64,000 nucleotides of DNA, taken from NCBI RefSeq assembly GCF_029983095.1, contig NZ_CP120467.1:2712501-2776500 (forward strand), in the 5' to 3' direction. This DNA is from Enterococcus montenegrensis (lineage in GTDB: Bacteria; Bacillota; Bacilli; Lactobacillales; Enterococcaceae). The translations under genes and the position numbers were made by a program. Of the stretch, positions 54,300-62,741 are shown piece after piece (within the stretch, counting starts at the first letter, position 1; each line of letters opens with the position of its first letter). Under the pieces are notes generated by a model. It was not told the DNA's origin. It saw only the letters and a list, made by a program, of their open reading frames with translations, and did no database searches.

Positions 54300-54372
54300 T
54301 TCAAAAAAAGCTAAAATTTTGTGAACATCGTTCCTCAAATTTTTGTGAAATTTCGACTTATTTATAAAAACG
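54300..54372. repeat. Degenerate solo copy of the 124-bp palindromic repeat
   Basis: Retains the tip GTTCCTCAAATTT and the following GAAATTTCGACTTATT of units in the 13411-13785 array, but the outer arms are lost. It lies between the 162-residue gene and the PadR gene; the remainder of 54211-54560 holds no gene. Confidence 0.45.
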
Positions 54373-54560
54373 CTCCTTGTGTCACAACCTTTATCCGTGA
54401 ATAGCAACTGAGTTAAATGAATATCCCGCTCCTATTCATCTAGGCTCCAGCTGCCAAACACAGCAAAAAATTTTGCCTTTCACTTTAACAACGAAAAAAA
54501 GCAGCCCCTTGTCAAAAGAAAATCAGACTTGCGACTGATTTTTGTGAAATTAAGTTTTTT

Positions 54561-54611
54561 TACTTCATCTGTCGTAGTAAACATGCTATTATTATTACGA
54601 CAGATGAAGTA
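54561..54611 (+). promoter_or_regulatory. PadR operator and extended -10 promoter
   Basis: Perfect 16-bp inverted arms TACTTCATCTGTCGTA (54561-54576) and TACGACAGATGAAGTA (54596-54611). Between them lies an extended -10, TG-C-TATTAT (-10 at 54587-54592), with weak -35 TTCATC (54564-54569) inside the left arm. Binding would block both -35 and start site. Confidence 0.75.
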
Positions 54612-54632
54612 ATTATAAAAGGCGGTGACACT

Positions 54633-54959
54633 ATGATTTCAAGCGATGGGATTCGCGGTTACAACGATGCGATTATTTTAACCATTTTGGCAGAAGGTGA
54701 TTCTTACGGTTATGCGATTTCAAAAGAAATTAGAGAACGCACCGACGAAATCTATGTCATCAAAGAAACCACGCTTTACTCCGCATTTACGCGTTTGGGG
54801 AAACTTGGCTTTATTACTTCTTATCCCGGTGAGGTGACCCACGGGAAAAAACGTACCTACTATGCCATCACCGCTGCCGGTAAAAGTGCTTTGACAGAAA
54901 AGATCGCCGAATGGGAGCAGACAAAAAAAGTCGTAGATCGTTTTTTAATTGGCTCCTAA
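54633..54959 (+). CDS. PadR-family transcriptional regulator
   Basis: A 108-residue winged-helix regulator: ILTILAEGDSYGYAISKEI (helix 1-2), TLYSAFTRLGKLGFITSY (recognition region), KRTYYAITAAGKSAL (wing). AAGGCGGTG precedes the ATG. It is followed 196 bp later by a HAAS-domain membrane protein gene, a common PadR partner in Firmicutes; such pairs often respond to membrane-active compounds. Autorepression is predicted from the operator at 54561-54611. Confidence 0.92.
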   Translation: MISSDGIRGYNDAIILTILAEGDSYGYAISKEIRERTDEIYVIKETTLYSAFTRLGKLGFITSYPGEVTHGKKRTYYAITAAGKSALTEKIAEWEQTKKVVDRFLIGS

Positions 54960-55155
54960 ATAATTGCTGCACATATTTTTAAACCCGTACAAAAATAAAT
55001 CGTCATTACGCTACTTCAATTTTAGCTGGAAAATAAAAAGGTCTTTTAACTTCACACTTAAAAATACTTAAAAAAGACAGCTTTAATTTGAAATATGGAC
55101 TGCGTTGTTAGTCTGATAACAAAATCTAACAGCGATCAAACTAGGAGGAATAAAA

Positions 55156-56274
55156 ATGAAAATTATCGCAGAGTATTTAGATAGTTTGTTTTTAAATGTC
55201 CCCATCACGCCGGAAACAAAAAAAGCAAAAGAAGATTTACTGGCCTTGATGGAAGACCATTACAACGAATTAATTGCTGAGGGAAAAAATGAACATGAAG
55301 CAATCGGCGCTGTTATTACCGAATTTGGTTCAATCGATGAATTACTAGAAGAGTTAGACTTAAAGCGGGAAATACCCCAAGCCCCACCAGCAAGCAAAAC
55401 GATCCAAAAAGCCAATGAAAAAACACAAAATAGTTTGGATGATGACTTTAATTTCGACGAAGAAGACTTTTCCAAAGCTGCTTGGCGAGCCAACCACGAA
55501 GAGTTTGCAGAAGAAGATCCAAATCAAAAAGATGCTGCAGATGAAGATTACAGCTACAATTTAGCCAATCCTATTACCTTAAGTGAAGCAGAAGATTACT
55601 GGAGTATGATCCGTCAATTTGCGCTTTTCATTGCCAGCGGCGTCCTACTTTGCGTTGTTGCCATTGCTTTCCTTGTTTTTCAAGGTGGGGGGGGTTCTGA
55701 TGCTCTTGGCTTGGCGGGCTTCTTTTTACTCGTAGCGGTCGCCGTGACCATGTTTATTACCGCAGGAATGAAATTTTCTGGTGCCCACAAAGTATTGGAT
55801 GATCGTCCAATTAAAGAAGATGTGCGCCAAACAGGTAAAATGTACGCCCAGCAATATCACCGTAGTTTTAGTTTTTCACTGGTTGCGGGTATTTTTATGT
55901 GTATCGTTTCTTTTATGCCTATTTTTATTTTCCAATACAGTGAGCATTTAGGTATTACGCTGTTTTTAATTATCGCCGGTCTGGGTGCCTTTTTAATTAT
56001 TTACGGCAGTATTGTGCAAGCTTATTACAAACGATTTGATAATGGTCCTATTTTTATCTCAGATGAAGATGAGCCTGGTCCAAATGCCCGTCAGCATATT
56101 TATGGCAAAAACGCACCCCTTGTGGGCATGTTTTCTACGGTTTATTGGCCGGCTGTCGTTGTAATCTACCTTATCTGGTCCTTTATTTTTGGCGGTTGGG
56201 GTTATTCTTGGCTGATTTTTGTTATCGCCGGAATTTTCCAAGACAGCATTTTAAAATATTTCAAAAATAAATAG
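55156..56274 (+). CDS. HAAS-domain (DUF1700-like) membrane protein
   Basis: A 372-residue protein: an N-terminal helical HAAS/permease-prefix domain (residues 1-75, including EHEAIGAVITEFGSIDELLEEL), an acidic linker (about 85-140), then six predicted helices. Partner of PadR regulators. AGGAGG is 6-7 nt before the ATG. A run of eight G (55687-55694) in the first periplasmic or cytoplasmic loop (QGGGGSD) could be prone to slippage. Function unknown. Confidence 0.8.
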   Translation: MKIIAEYLDSLFLNVPITPETKKAKEDLLALMEDHYNELIAEGKNEHEAIGAVITEFGSIDELLEELDLKREIPQAPPASKTIQKANEKTQNSLDDDFNFDEEDFSKAAWRANHEEFAEEDPNQKDAADEDYSYNLANPITLSEAEDYWSMIRQFALFIASGVLLCVVAIAFLVFQGGGGSDALGLAGFFLLVAVAVTMFITAGMKFSGAHKVLDDRPIKEDVRQTGKMYAQQYHRSFSFSLVAGIFMCIVSFMPIFIFQYSEHLGITLFLIIAGLGAFLIIYGSIVQAYYKRFDNGPIFISDEDEPGPNARQHIYGKNAPLVGMFSTVYWPAVVVIYLIWSFIFGGWGYSWLIFVIAGIFQDSILKYFKNK

Positions 56275-56307
56275 TAATGCTATCCAAAATGTGCCAATTT
56301 TTAACAA

Positions 56308-56413
56308 TAAAAAAGTAAAGTCAGTTTCAGCAACTGTACCAATCCCAGAAGTTAGAATTTTGCTCTAACTTCTGTGTGGCGGTACACACTACAAACTGAC
56401 TTTACTTTTTTTT
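56308..56413. terminator. Long bidirectional terminator
   Basis: AAAAAAGTAAAGTCAGTTT pairs with AAACTGACTTTACTTTTTT as outer stem; an inner hairpin AGAAGTTAGA/TCTAACTTCT adds a second arm. Confidence 0.85.
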
Positions 56414-56433
56414 CTTGGATTTTCTTCGTGTCA

Positions 56434-56895
56434 TCATTTTTGGATTGAATATTCAAAATGTACGTCTTCAAAAACATTATCTTCCTGAATATCCTCTTTG
56501 GTTTTAAATATTTTTATATCAATTTCATGATTTCCTATTTTCAAGAAATCACTATGCGCATCTTCGGTCAAATAAAAGCCCCACTCCCGTTTGGTAGCGC
56601 GCGTTGCTTGTTGCACTTGTTTGCCATCTAAAAAGATACCCGAATAATAAGACATCGGCAGATAATCAAAAATAAAAAGAATTTCTCCTGAATCTAAATT
56701 ATCCAGACTTATGTTTCTTCCCAAATCTTCTTTATTTCCATCCACAATTTTGAACTTGACTGAATCATTGTCGACTTTTGTTGAAGAACTATCATTTTTT
56801 GTCTGCACTGAATGGTCTTTCATTTCGGAGTTAATCAATAAAATTCCTCCTAGCGTTATGGCTATTCCTAAAATTGCAACAATTACTTTTTTCAT
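56434..56895 (-). CDS. Exported or membrane-anchored hypothetical protein, 153 residues
   Basis: N-terminal hydrophobic segment (residues 5-22, no lipobox cysteine) followed by an extracytoplasmic Ser/Asp-rich linker and a beta-rich domain (SGEILFIFDYLPMSYYSG, EWGFYLTED). AAAGGA is about 8 nt before the ATG. A decayed lipoprotein gene lies just upstream on the same strand. Function unknown. Confidence 0.65.
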   Translation of the reverse strand: MKKVIVAILGIAITLGGILLINSEMKDHSVQTKNDSSSTKVDNDSVKFKIVDGNKEDLGRNISLDNLDSGEILFIFDYLPMSYYSGIFLDGKQVQQATRATKREWGFYLTEDAHSDFLKIGNHEIDIKIFKTKEDIQEDNVFEDVHFEYSIQK

Positions 56896-56945
56896 GAAGG
56901 TTTCCTTTACATTTTTCTATTATTGGTTTTACTACGGAGTAAATT

Positions 56946-57210
56946 TTACAGCATTTGCCCGGGCTGTAAGTGAACAGCTTTTTTGATTACTTCAGACGTA
57001 ATCAGTACTGCCGGATTTCCTGCACTGTCTTTCGTATCTTCAATTTTCGTTATTGATCCGTTAATTGTGTTCTCTTTTAACTAAGCTTATGAATATGTAT
57101 TCTCTACTACTTTTTTACCTTGCTGGCACTTGCACATCAGTTTTACAGGCAGCTAAAAGGCCTACTGCTATCGTCATTGAAGTTGCTAGTACGGCTTTTG
57201 CTTTCACCAT
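56946..57210 (-). pseudogene. Decayed lipoprotein gene
   Basis: ATG at 57210 with AAGGG upstream opens a lipoprotein signal (MVKAKAVLATSMTIAVG, then LLAACK), but the frame stops after 31 codons (TAA at 57117-57115). The +1 frame then continues with KKVVENTYS, two stops, and KENTINGSITKIEDTKDSAG through to QPGQML and TAA at 56946. A frameshift plus two nonsense changes are needed to explain it. Probably once a small surface lipoprotein. Confidence 0.65.
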
Positions 57211-57383
57211 TTTTGAAACCCTTTTTTGTTGATTGGATTAATCTTATCACATTTAATTGTGTTCCCAAATTAAAAATTCGTTATTTTAATTAATCATATC
57301 AGTTATTTTTATTTTGTTTAGGGACAGTAAGGCCAAGGGAATGGTAAAATGAAACAAATATAATGTAGCAGGAGGAATAGTCC

Positions 57384-57677
57384 TTGCATAAGGATAAAAA
57401 AATTTTTTTCATTGTGACACTCATTCAGTCTATCATTTATGGAATTTCTCTTGTATGGGCCTTTTTAGCTAGGGGAATGACACAAAACTGGCCTTTTTAT
57501 CTCTTGTTGGTAGGGATATTAATTGGAAATTTTATTCCAATGAAATACCGTAGCAACTTCTTTTCGACTGAGCCTGGTTTATTATTTCAAACAAAGACAC
57601 GAAAATTTGAAAACATGCTGTATATGACAACTACTTGTATTATTATTTTCCTTGTTATACTCTTAGATATCTCATAA
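57384..57677 (+). CDS. Small membrane protein, 97 residues
   Basis: Three predicted helices (about 8-28, 36-50, 77-95). TTG start at 57384 with AGGAGG 8 nt upstream. A -10 TATAAT (57359-57364) lies just before, with no good -35. Monocistronic; a terminator follows at 57688-57735. No family recognised. Confidence 0.6.
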   Translation: MHKDKKIFFIVTLIQSIIYGISLVWAFLARGMTQNWPFYLLLVGILIGNFIPMKYRSNFFSTEPGLLFQTKTRKFENMLYMTTTCIIIFLVILLDIS

Positions 57678-57687
57678 TTTACAAATT

Positions 57688-57735
57688 AAAAAAATACCGC
57701 AGAAAACAGCTACTGGTTTCCGCGGTATTTTTATT
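57688..57735. terminator. Bidirectional terminator
   Basis: AAAAAATACCGCAGAAAAC pairs with GTTTCCGCGGTATTTTTA. Serves the 97-residue gene and, on the other strand, the MFS/55-residue operon. Confidence 0.8.
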
Positions 57736-57845
57736 TGCCTAATTTTTTGATTTTTTAATAAAACAATCTTAACTGTTTTGTCATACATAGAATTTTCTAG
57801 TCAGCTTAGTTAGCAGTTTTCAAACTGTCACCTGACAGCTTTTTA

Positions 57846-58013
57846 CTACATAACATTATTGTTTTGGATCACTTCTTGAATGGCACAAAGGTATTTTTTA
57901 GTATTTTGTACTTGGGCAGCTTCTTGGGCTTTGATTTCTTCTAAGCACTGGTCGGTTTCTTCTAATTTCACCAACACTTGCTGCAATAAGGTTGTGATTT
58001 GTTCTGTATTCAT
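57846..58013 (-). CDS. Small acidic coiled-coil protein, 55 residues
   Basis: ATG at 58013 with AGGAGG 7 nt upstream, 55 codons, TAG at 57846. The product starts MNTEQITTLLQQVLVKLEE and is almost entirely helical with heptad leucine/valine spacing and many Glu/Gln; no membrane segment. It begins 20 bp after the MFS gene and is the last gene of that operon before the terminator at 57688-57735. Function unknown; could be a small regulator or chaperone-like partner. Confidence 0.65.
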   Translation of the reverse strand: MNTEQITTLLQQVLVKLEETDQCLEEIKAQEAAQVQNTKKYLCAIQEVIQNNNVM

Positions 58014-58033
58014 TTTTTTGCCTCCTGTAAGGT

Positions 58034-59242
58034 TTAATCTTCTTCTACGACAAGATTTTCTTTCTTTTCACTCGTTTTTACCCGATAAAAAATGCCATAT
58101 AAAATTGCACAAATTACAGGTAAAAAGCCGGCTACTAAATAGATTCCTTGGAAAGATAAAACACTGCGTAATTCCCCTAAAACAAAAGGCCCAATGCCAA
58201 GACCTAAATCAAGACCGATAAAATAAGTGGACAGTGCAATCCCAATGCGGTGATCTTCGCTGACTTTCAAACAAATCGCTTGGCCATTTGACATAAAGGT
58301 TCCATAACCTAAACCGATTAAGGCACCGGCTAAAAGCAACATCCAGCTAGCGTTGGTGATACTTAATAAAAAGAGCCCGCCAGTTAAGAAGAGATAGCTG
58401 GGATACATCACATAATTTTCACCCCGTAAATCGAAGATACGCCCAGACATTGGTCGTGTAAAAGTGATGACCAGCGCATAAACAACAAAGAACAATGAAC
58501 TTGCTCCTACTAAATCAATTGCTTTGGCGTATGAAGAAAGAAAAGCCAAGACACTTGAGTAAGCTAGCCCCATCAAAAAGCCGATAAAGGAAATAAAGGC
58601 AACTTTCTTTTCTACAAAACTATCAAAGGTCCATTTTGACAATTGTTCTCGGTGTTCTTTGGTTAAAACAATATTTTTGACTGGAAAGGCAAAACAAGCA
58701 ATTGTCGTGATGAAAATCAAAACAATGGAAAAAATAATAATAAAATAAAAATTCGTCGTATTTAGTAATACCATCCCGATTAACGGTCCAATTGCGGCAG
58801 CTAAACTTGTAGATAAGCCGTAGTAATTAATGCCCTCACCGTATTTTGCTTTGGGGATATAGGCGGTCACAATCGCATTGGTTGCTGTTGAAACTGTTCC
58901 GTAGGCAAAGCCATTTAAAAATCTGATCAAATACATCATCCCAATTGTCGGCATATACAAGTAAGCCATCATGGTCACTAAGTAAAATAACGCCCCGTAG
59001 CGCAAGACGGCTTTTCGTCCCCACAGCTCTAATGTTTTTCCGATAATTAAGCGGGCTAATAAAGTTCCTAAAATATAAATGCCGGTTGCAAGTCCCGCTT
59101 GTCCTAATGTCGCGTGAAGATTATCCTGCGCAATGACCGCCATAATGACAACTAACAAATAATACACTAAATACACAACAAAATTAATGAGGGTGATACT
59201 AATAAAGCCTTTATTAAATAATTTTTCTGCTTGGTGTTCCAA
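58034..59242 (-). CDS. MFS transporter, drug-efflux-like
   Basis: A 402-residue permease with twelve predicted helices. The A-motif position (GKTLELWGRKAVLRYG after helix 2) and the second-half equivalent SGRIFDLRGENYVMYP are clear, and helix 5 has the YGLSTSLAAAIGPLIG antiporter-like motif C. Start is TTG at 59242, with AGGAGG 6 nt upstream. Similar to staphylopine/multidrug-type exporters in layout; substrate unknown. Cotranscribed with the 55-residue ORF downstream. Confidence 0.82.
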   Translation of the reverse strand: MEHQAEKLFNKGFISITLINFVVYLVYYLLVVIMAVIAQDNLHATLGQAGLATGIYILGTLLARLIIGKTLELWGRKAVLRYGALFYLVTMMAYLYMPTIGMMYLIRFLNGFAYGTVSTATNAIVTAYIPKAKYGEGINYYGLSTSLAAAIGPLIGMVLLNTTNFYFIIIFSIVLIFITTIACFAFPVKNIVLTKEHREQLSKWTFDSFVEKKVAFISFIGFLMGLAYSSVLAFLSSYAKAIDLVGASSLFFVVYALVITFTRPMSGRIFDLRGENYVMYPSYLFLTGGLFLLSITNASWMLLLAGALIGLGYGTFMSNGQAICLKVSEDHRIGIALSTYFIGLDLGLGIGPFVLGELRSVLSFQGIYLVAGFLPVICAILYGIFYRVKTSEKKENLVVEED

Positions 59243-59350
59243 TCTTTTTCCTCCTAGAATTTTTGATTTCCGTCTCTTTTTTTAAACATTTCGTAAACTA
59301 AATGATATTTAACCTGACGAAAATTTTTAAAAATTTTTTGCAGCCTATCC

Positions 59351-59671
59351 TTAAGCAAAAGATTCCGCTAAATTGGCGACAAATTCTGTTTCAGGAATAT
59401 TTCCTGTTTTCAAATGTTCCAATTTTGCTTCTACTTCCCGGTAATTTGAAGGATAACGATCTACTAAAAGACCAATAAACAAATCCCGTACTTCCATAAA
59501 TTCCGCCATAAATGCCGTAAAGTCAGTTTTCTCACTACCATTTACTTGCATTTTCCAGAATAAGACATCTTGATAGGCATCATTTAAAAAAATTAGCGCT
59601 TGATCTTTTTCAAATCGTGCTTTATACGCCGCGTCCAATCGCTCTAAAATCATTTCTTTCCATTCTTTCAT
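59351..59671 (-). CDS. Hypothetical helical protein, 106 residues
   Basis: Soluble, helix-rich (MKEWKEMILERLDAAYKARF at the start). ATG 59671 has AAGGA about 7 nt upstream; a longer reading to 59779 would add a hydrophobic N terminus without a ribosome site and is rejected. It precedes the MFS gene by 108 bp on the same strand. No family recognised. Confidence 0.55.
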   Translation of the reverse strand: MKEWKEMILERLDAAYKARFEKDQALIFLNDAYQDVLFWKMQVNGSEKTDFTAFMAEFMEVRDLFIGLLVDRYPSNYREVEAKLEHLKTGNIPETEFVANLAESFA

Positions 59672-59895
59672 GAAAATTTCCTTCTTTCTTTTCGTTGTGT
59701 GCCTTAGTATAGCGATACAAAGCAGCGAAAAAATGCGATTTTGTGCATAAAAAAAGTTAAAAAGATTTCGCAAAAACAAAAAACATTAACATTTGTTATT
59801 GTTTTTCTAGCTTTTATCAGTTTAAATAGTGCTAACTGTTTTTTTCTGAAAAAAAATGAAAGTTACTTAAAAAAGGCTAAGGGGCGGTTACTTGA

Positions 59896-60552
59896 ATGGA
59901 TAATCGAGTGTTGGAGGACTATTTACAAGCTCATGATTTTCCGGTAGTGGTTAAGGAGAAGAAAAAGTATTTAACTTATGAGGGATTGCAAGACTCAAAT
60001 GTTTACATTTTAAAAAGCGGTACGATTAAAACAAGCGTCATCTCCCGCGATGGACGAGAATTTAATTTGCGCTATATCAACAGCTTGGAAATTGTTTCAC
60101 TATTAAAAGATGAATATTCCCAATTTATTGATGCACCCTTTAATATTCGCGTGGAATCCTGTAAAGCAGAATTGTATCAAATCGATCGGGTGCAGTTTTG
60201 GAAAGACATCAATCAAAACTTGGATTTACAGCTTTTTGTAAAAGATTATTACCGCGTGCGTTTGCTGCATTCCATGAAACGCATGCAACAAATGTTGATG
60301 AATGGCAAATTTGGTGCCGTCTGCACGCAAATTTATGAACTTTACGATACCTTTGGCGTAAAAACACCCGAAGGCTTATTAATCGATTTTGTCGTTACCA
60401 ACGAAGAAATTGCGCATTTTTGCGGCATCGCTTCTGCCAGTAGCGTCAACCGCATGATGCAACAACTAAAAGATATGGGCGCCATCACCATGAAAAGGCG
60501 AAAAATTCTAATTTTAGACCTTGAGATTATTAAGGATAATATTATTTTTTAA
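59896..60552 (+). CDS. Crp/Fnr-family transcriptional regulator (Ers/PrfA-like)
   Basis: A 218-residue regulator: an N-terminal cyclic-nucleotide-binding-type beta barrel (about 20-115: YILKSGTIKTSVISRDGREF), long dimer helix, and C-terminal winged helix with recognition segment TNEEIAHFCGIASASSVNRM. No Cys cluster of Fnr type and no cAMP-binding RxS motif visible. E. faecalis Ers is the closest family member I recall. AAGGGG is about 10 nt before the ATG. Targets unknown. Confidence 0.82.
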   Translation: MDNRVLEDYLQAHDFPVVVKEKKKYLTYEGLQDSNVYILKSGTIKTSVISRDGREFNLRYINSLEIVSLLKDEYSQFIDAPFNIRVESCKAELYQIDRVQFWKDINQNLDLQLFVKDYYRVRLLHSMKRMQQMLMNGKFGAVCTQIYELYDTFGVKTPEGLLIDFVVTNEEIAHFCGIASASSVNRMMQQLKDMGAITMKRRKILILDLEIIKDNIIF

Positions 60553-60584
60553 TGAAGTTGGGTAAAAATTTATCCTTCCGCCGG

Positions 60585-60651
60585 TAAAAAAAACATGAAC
60601 CAGCAATTTTTGAAGGACTTTGTGCCTCTTTTTGCTGGTTCATGTTTTTTT
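60585..60651. terminator. Bidirectional terminator
   Basis: AAAAAAACATGAACCAGCAA pairs with TTGCTGGTTCATGTTTTTTT across a 27-nt loop, between convergent genes. Confidence 0.85.
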
Positions 60652-60653
60652 AC

Positions 60654-61064
60654 TTACTCAATTTTATCACTGTCCACTATCTGTTCAGCTTTCGTCCCAT
60701 CATTTTTTGCTGCTGTGTTTTCTGCGGAGCGCAATGCTTCCAGATGTTCCAGTTTGCTATGTAGTTCGGCAATCTTATCTGACAGCTCTTGGTGCATATC
60801 TTCATGCCGGCGTTGCATTTTATCCATTTTTGATCGTACCGCCACGCCATTGCCAGCCGCAATGGAAGCCCCCAGTGCACTCAATACATTCGTGTAATTG
60901 CCCAAGACTAATTGGACATTATTATCCGGCGCCCACGAATTTAAAGCTGGAATTAATTTGGTTAAAAAGGCAAAGATGACCAAATAAAAAAATAGAAATA
61001 GGTAAATAAAAATAGAAAGCTTGCTGGCTAATAAAGCCGGAATCTTCTTCAATATCTTTTCCAT
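60654..61064 (-). CDS. Membrane-anchored coiled-coil protein, 136 residues
   Basis: One or two helices in the first 80 residues (IFIYLFLFFYLVIFAFL; LGNYTNVLSALGASIAAG), then a cytoplasmic coiled coil (about 82-115: MDKMQRRHEDMHQELSDKIA). ATG 61064 is preceded by GGGATTGTG; a GTG at 61067 is an alternative. Single gene with its stop next to a terminator. Function unknown; the layout resembles small phage or septum-associated helper proteins, without firm evidence. Confidence 0.6.
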   Translation of the reverse strand: MEKILKKIPALLASKLSIFIYLFLFFYLVIFAFLTKLIPALNSWAPDNNVQLVLGNYTNVLSALGASIAAGNGVAVRSKMDKMQRRHEDMHQELSDKIAELHSKLEHLEALRSAENTAAKNDGTKAEQIVDSDKIE

Positions 61065-61165
61065 CACAATCCCACTTTCGTCATTTTGAAACTACTTTTA
61101 GTTTAGCAGAAAATTGTAAATTGGCGTTGCGATTACTATTGAAATAACTTACTCTGGCTGTACCA

Positions 61166-61194
61166 ATTACAGTAAAAGTACAAAAAAATATGAT
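61166..61194 (+). promoter_or_regulatory. Promoter of the M24-family gene
   Basis: ATTACA (61166-61171), 17-bp spacer, TATGAT (61189-61194); upstream of the leader terminator. Confidence 0.5.
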
Positions 61195-61223
61195 CGTTTC
61201 GCAAAAATACCTACATATTAGCA

Positions 61224-61275
61224 AAAAAAGAGTAAGAAATGATGAAAAAGACTTCGTTTCTTACTCTTTTTTGCG
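61224..61275 (+). terminator. Terminator in the leader of the M24-family gene
   Basis: AAAAAAGAGTAAGAAA pairs perfectly with TTTCTTACTCTTTTTT around 17 nt. It lies 55 bp before the ATG with no gene ending just upstream on this strand, so it would act as an attenuator unless a promoter lies after it. Confidence 0.75.
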
Positions 61276-61330
61276 TAATATAAAAGAAAGAATTGATTCT
61301 AAAGACGTAAACCAAGAAAAGAGGTCCCCC

Positions 61331-62716
61331 ATGGCGAAAATTGAATTAAAAAAAGTAACGCCGCCTATCAAAGACAACGAAGCAAAAATTTATCATCTGA
61401 CAGATGAAACAATGGCGTTACGAAAAGAAAAAGTGTTAGCTGCAATGCAAAAAGAGAACATCGACAGCATCATTATTTATTGCGATTTAGAACACGGCAG
61501 TAATTTTTCTTATTTAACAGGTTTTATGACCCGCTTTGAAGAAAGTCTGCTGGTTTTACATCAAGACGGGACCGCTTTTTTCATCTCCGGAAATGAAAAT
61601 TTGAAGATGAATCAACACAGCCGCCTACCTGCGACGCTTTTGCATTATCCGCAATTTTCACTGCCCGACCAGCCAATGAAAGGTGAAAAATCTTTGACAG
61701 CTGTTTTACAAGCAGCAAAAATCTCAAATGAACAGCAAAATATTGGCGTTATCGGTTGGAAAATGTTTACCAGCGCTCAAGAAGACAATCGCAAGCTTTT
61801 TGATGTCCCGCATTTTATCCTTGCAGCAATAGAAGCCGCCGCGCCAAAAAGTCAGATTGAAAATCGCAGTGACATCTTTATTCATCCAGCTTATGGCGTG
61901 CGTGCAACAAATAACGCCAACGAAATCGCCTATTATGAATTTGGCTCCAGCCTGGCTTCTGACTGCGTATTAAGCGCCCTTGATGCCGTAAACCTCGGCA
62001 AAACGGAAATGGCGGTCGCTAGTCACCTCGTGCGCTATGGGCAAACACCAAATGTTATGCCGATTGCAGCTTGTGGCGAGCGCTTTTTGAACGCCTTTAT
62101 CTCCCCAACTGACAAAAAAATTCAATTAGGAGATAAAATGTCTTTAACGACTGGCTTTAAAGGTGGTTTAGCTAGTCGCAGCGGCTATGTTATTCACACT
62201 GCAAAAGAATTACCGAAAGGACAAGAAAATTATTTGTCCAAAATTGCGCAACCTTACTTTAACGCTGTGACAACGTGGTTAGAGCAAATTGAAATCGGAA
62301 TGACAGGCGGGCAATTGTATCAAATAATTGAAGATGTCCTGCCCAAAAATACGTATCATTGGCATTTAAATCCTGGTCACTTAACCGCTGATGAAGAGTG
62401 GATGTCTTCGCCCGTGAAGGAAAATTCGTCCGTTAAACTCACTTCAGGAATGTTGCTGCAAATTGACATCATTCCTGCGGTCGCAGGCTTTGCTGGCGCC
62501 AGCTGCGAAAACGGCGTCGCTTTGGCCGACGCTAACCTCCGCCAAGAGTTAGCCGCAAATTACCCAGCAGTTTGGCAACGCATTAAAACCAGACAAGAAT
62601 ACATTCGCCAAACACTTAATATCACTTTACCTGACCACGTCTTGCCACTATCAAGCGGTGTCGTCTTTTACACCCCCTTCTTCTTAGCAAAAGACTTAGC
62701 TTTTGTGAAGAGATAA
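61331..62716 (+). CDS. M24 (aminopeptidase P/creatinase-fold) family protein without metal ligands
   Basis: A 461-residue protein: N-terminal creatinase-like domain (about 30-175) and C-terminal pita-bread domain. The metal site of M24 peptidases needs Asp-x10-Asp, His, Glu, Glu; the corresponding segment here reads MSLTTGFKGGLASRSGYV and has no aspartate, though HLNPGHL keeps the His. It is probably not a metallopeptidase and may act like creatinase or bind only. ATG 61331 has AGAGG 6 nt upstream; longer reading to 61190 crosses the leader hairpin and is rejected. Confidence 0.75.
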   Translation: MAKIELKKVTPPIKDNEAKIYHLTDETMALRKEKVLAAMQKENIDSIIIYCDLEHGSNFSYLTGFMTRFEESLLVLHQDGTAFFISGNENLKMNQHSRLPATLLHYPQFSLPDQPMKGEKSLTAVLQAAKISNEQQNIGVIGWKMFTSAQEDNRKLFDVPHFILAAIEAAAPKSQIENRSDIFIHPAYGVRATNNANEIAYYEFGSSLASDCVLSALDAVNLGKTEMAVASHLVRYGQTPNVMPIAACGERFLNAFISPTDKKIQLGDKMSLTTGFKGGLASRSGYVIHTAKELPKGQENYLSKIAQPYFNAVTTWLEQIEIGMTGGQLYQIIEDVLPKNTYHWHLNPGHLTADEEWMSSPVKENSSVKLTSGMLLQIDIIPAVAGFAGASCENGVALADANLRQELAANYPAVWQRIKTRQEYIRQTLNITLPDHVLPLSSGVVFYTPFFLAKDLAFVKR

Positions 62717-62741
62717 AGAGGAGGCTGGATTTTTTACCGAG

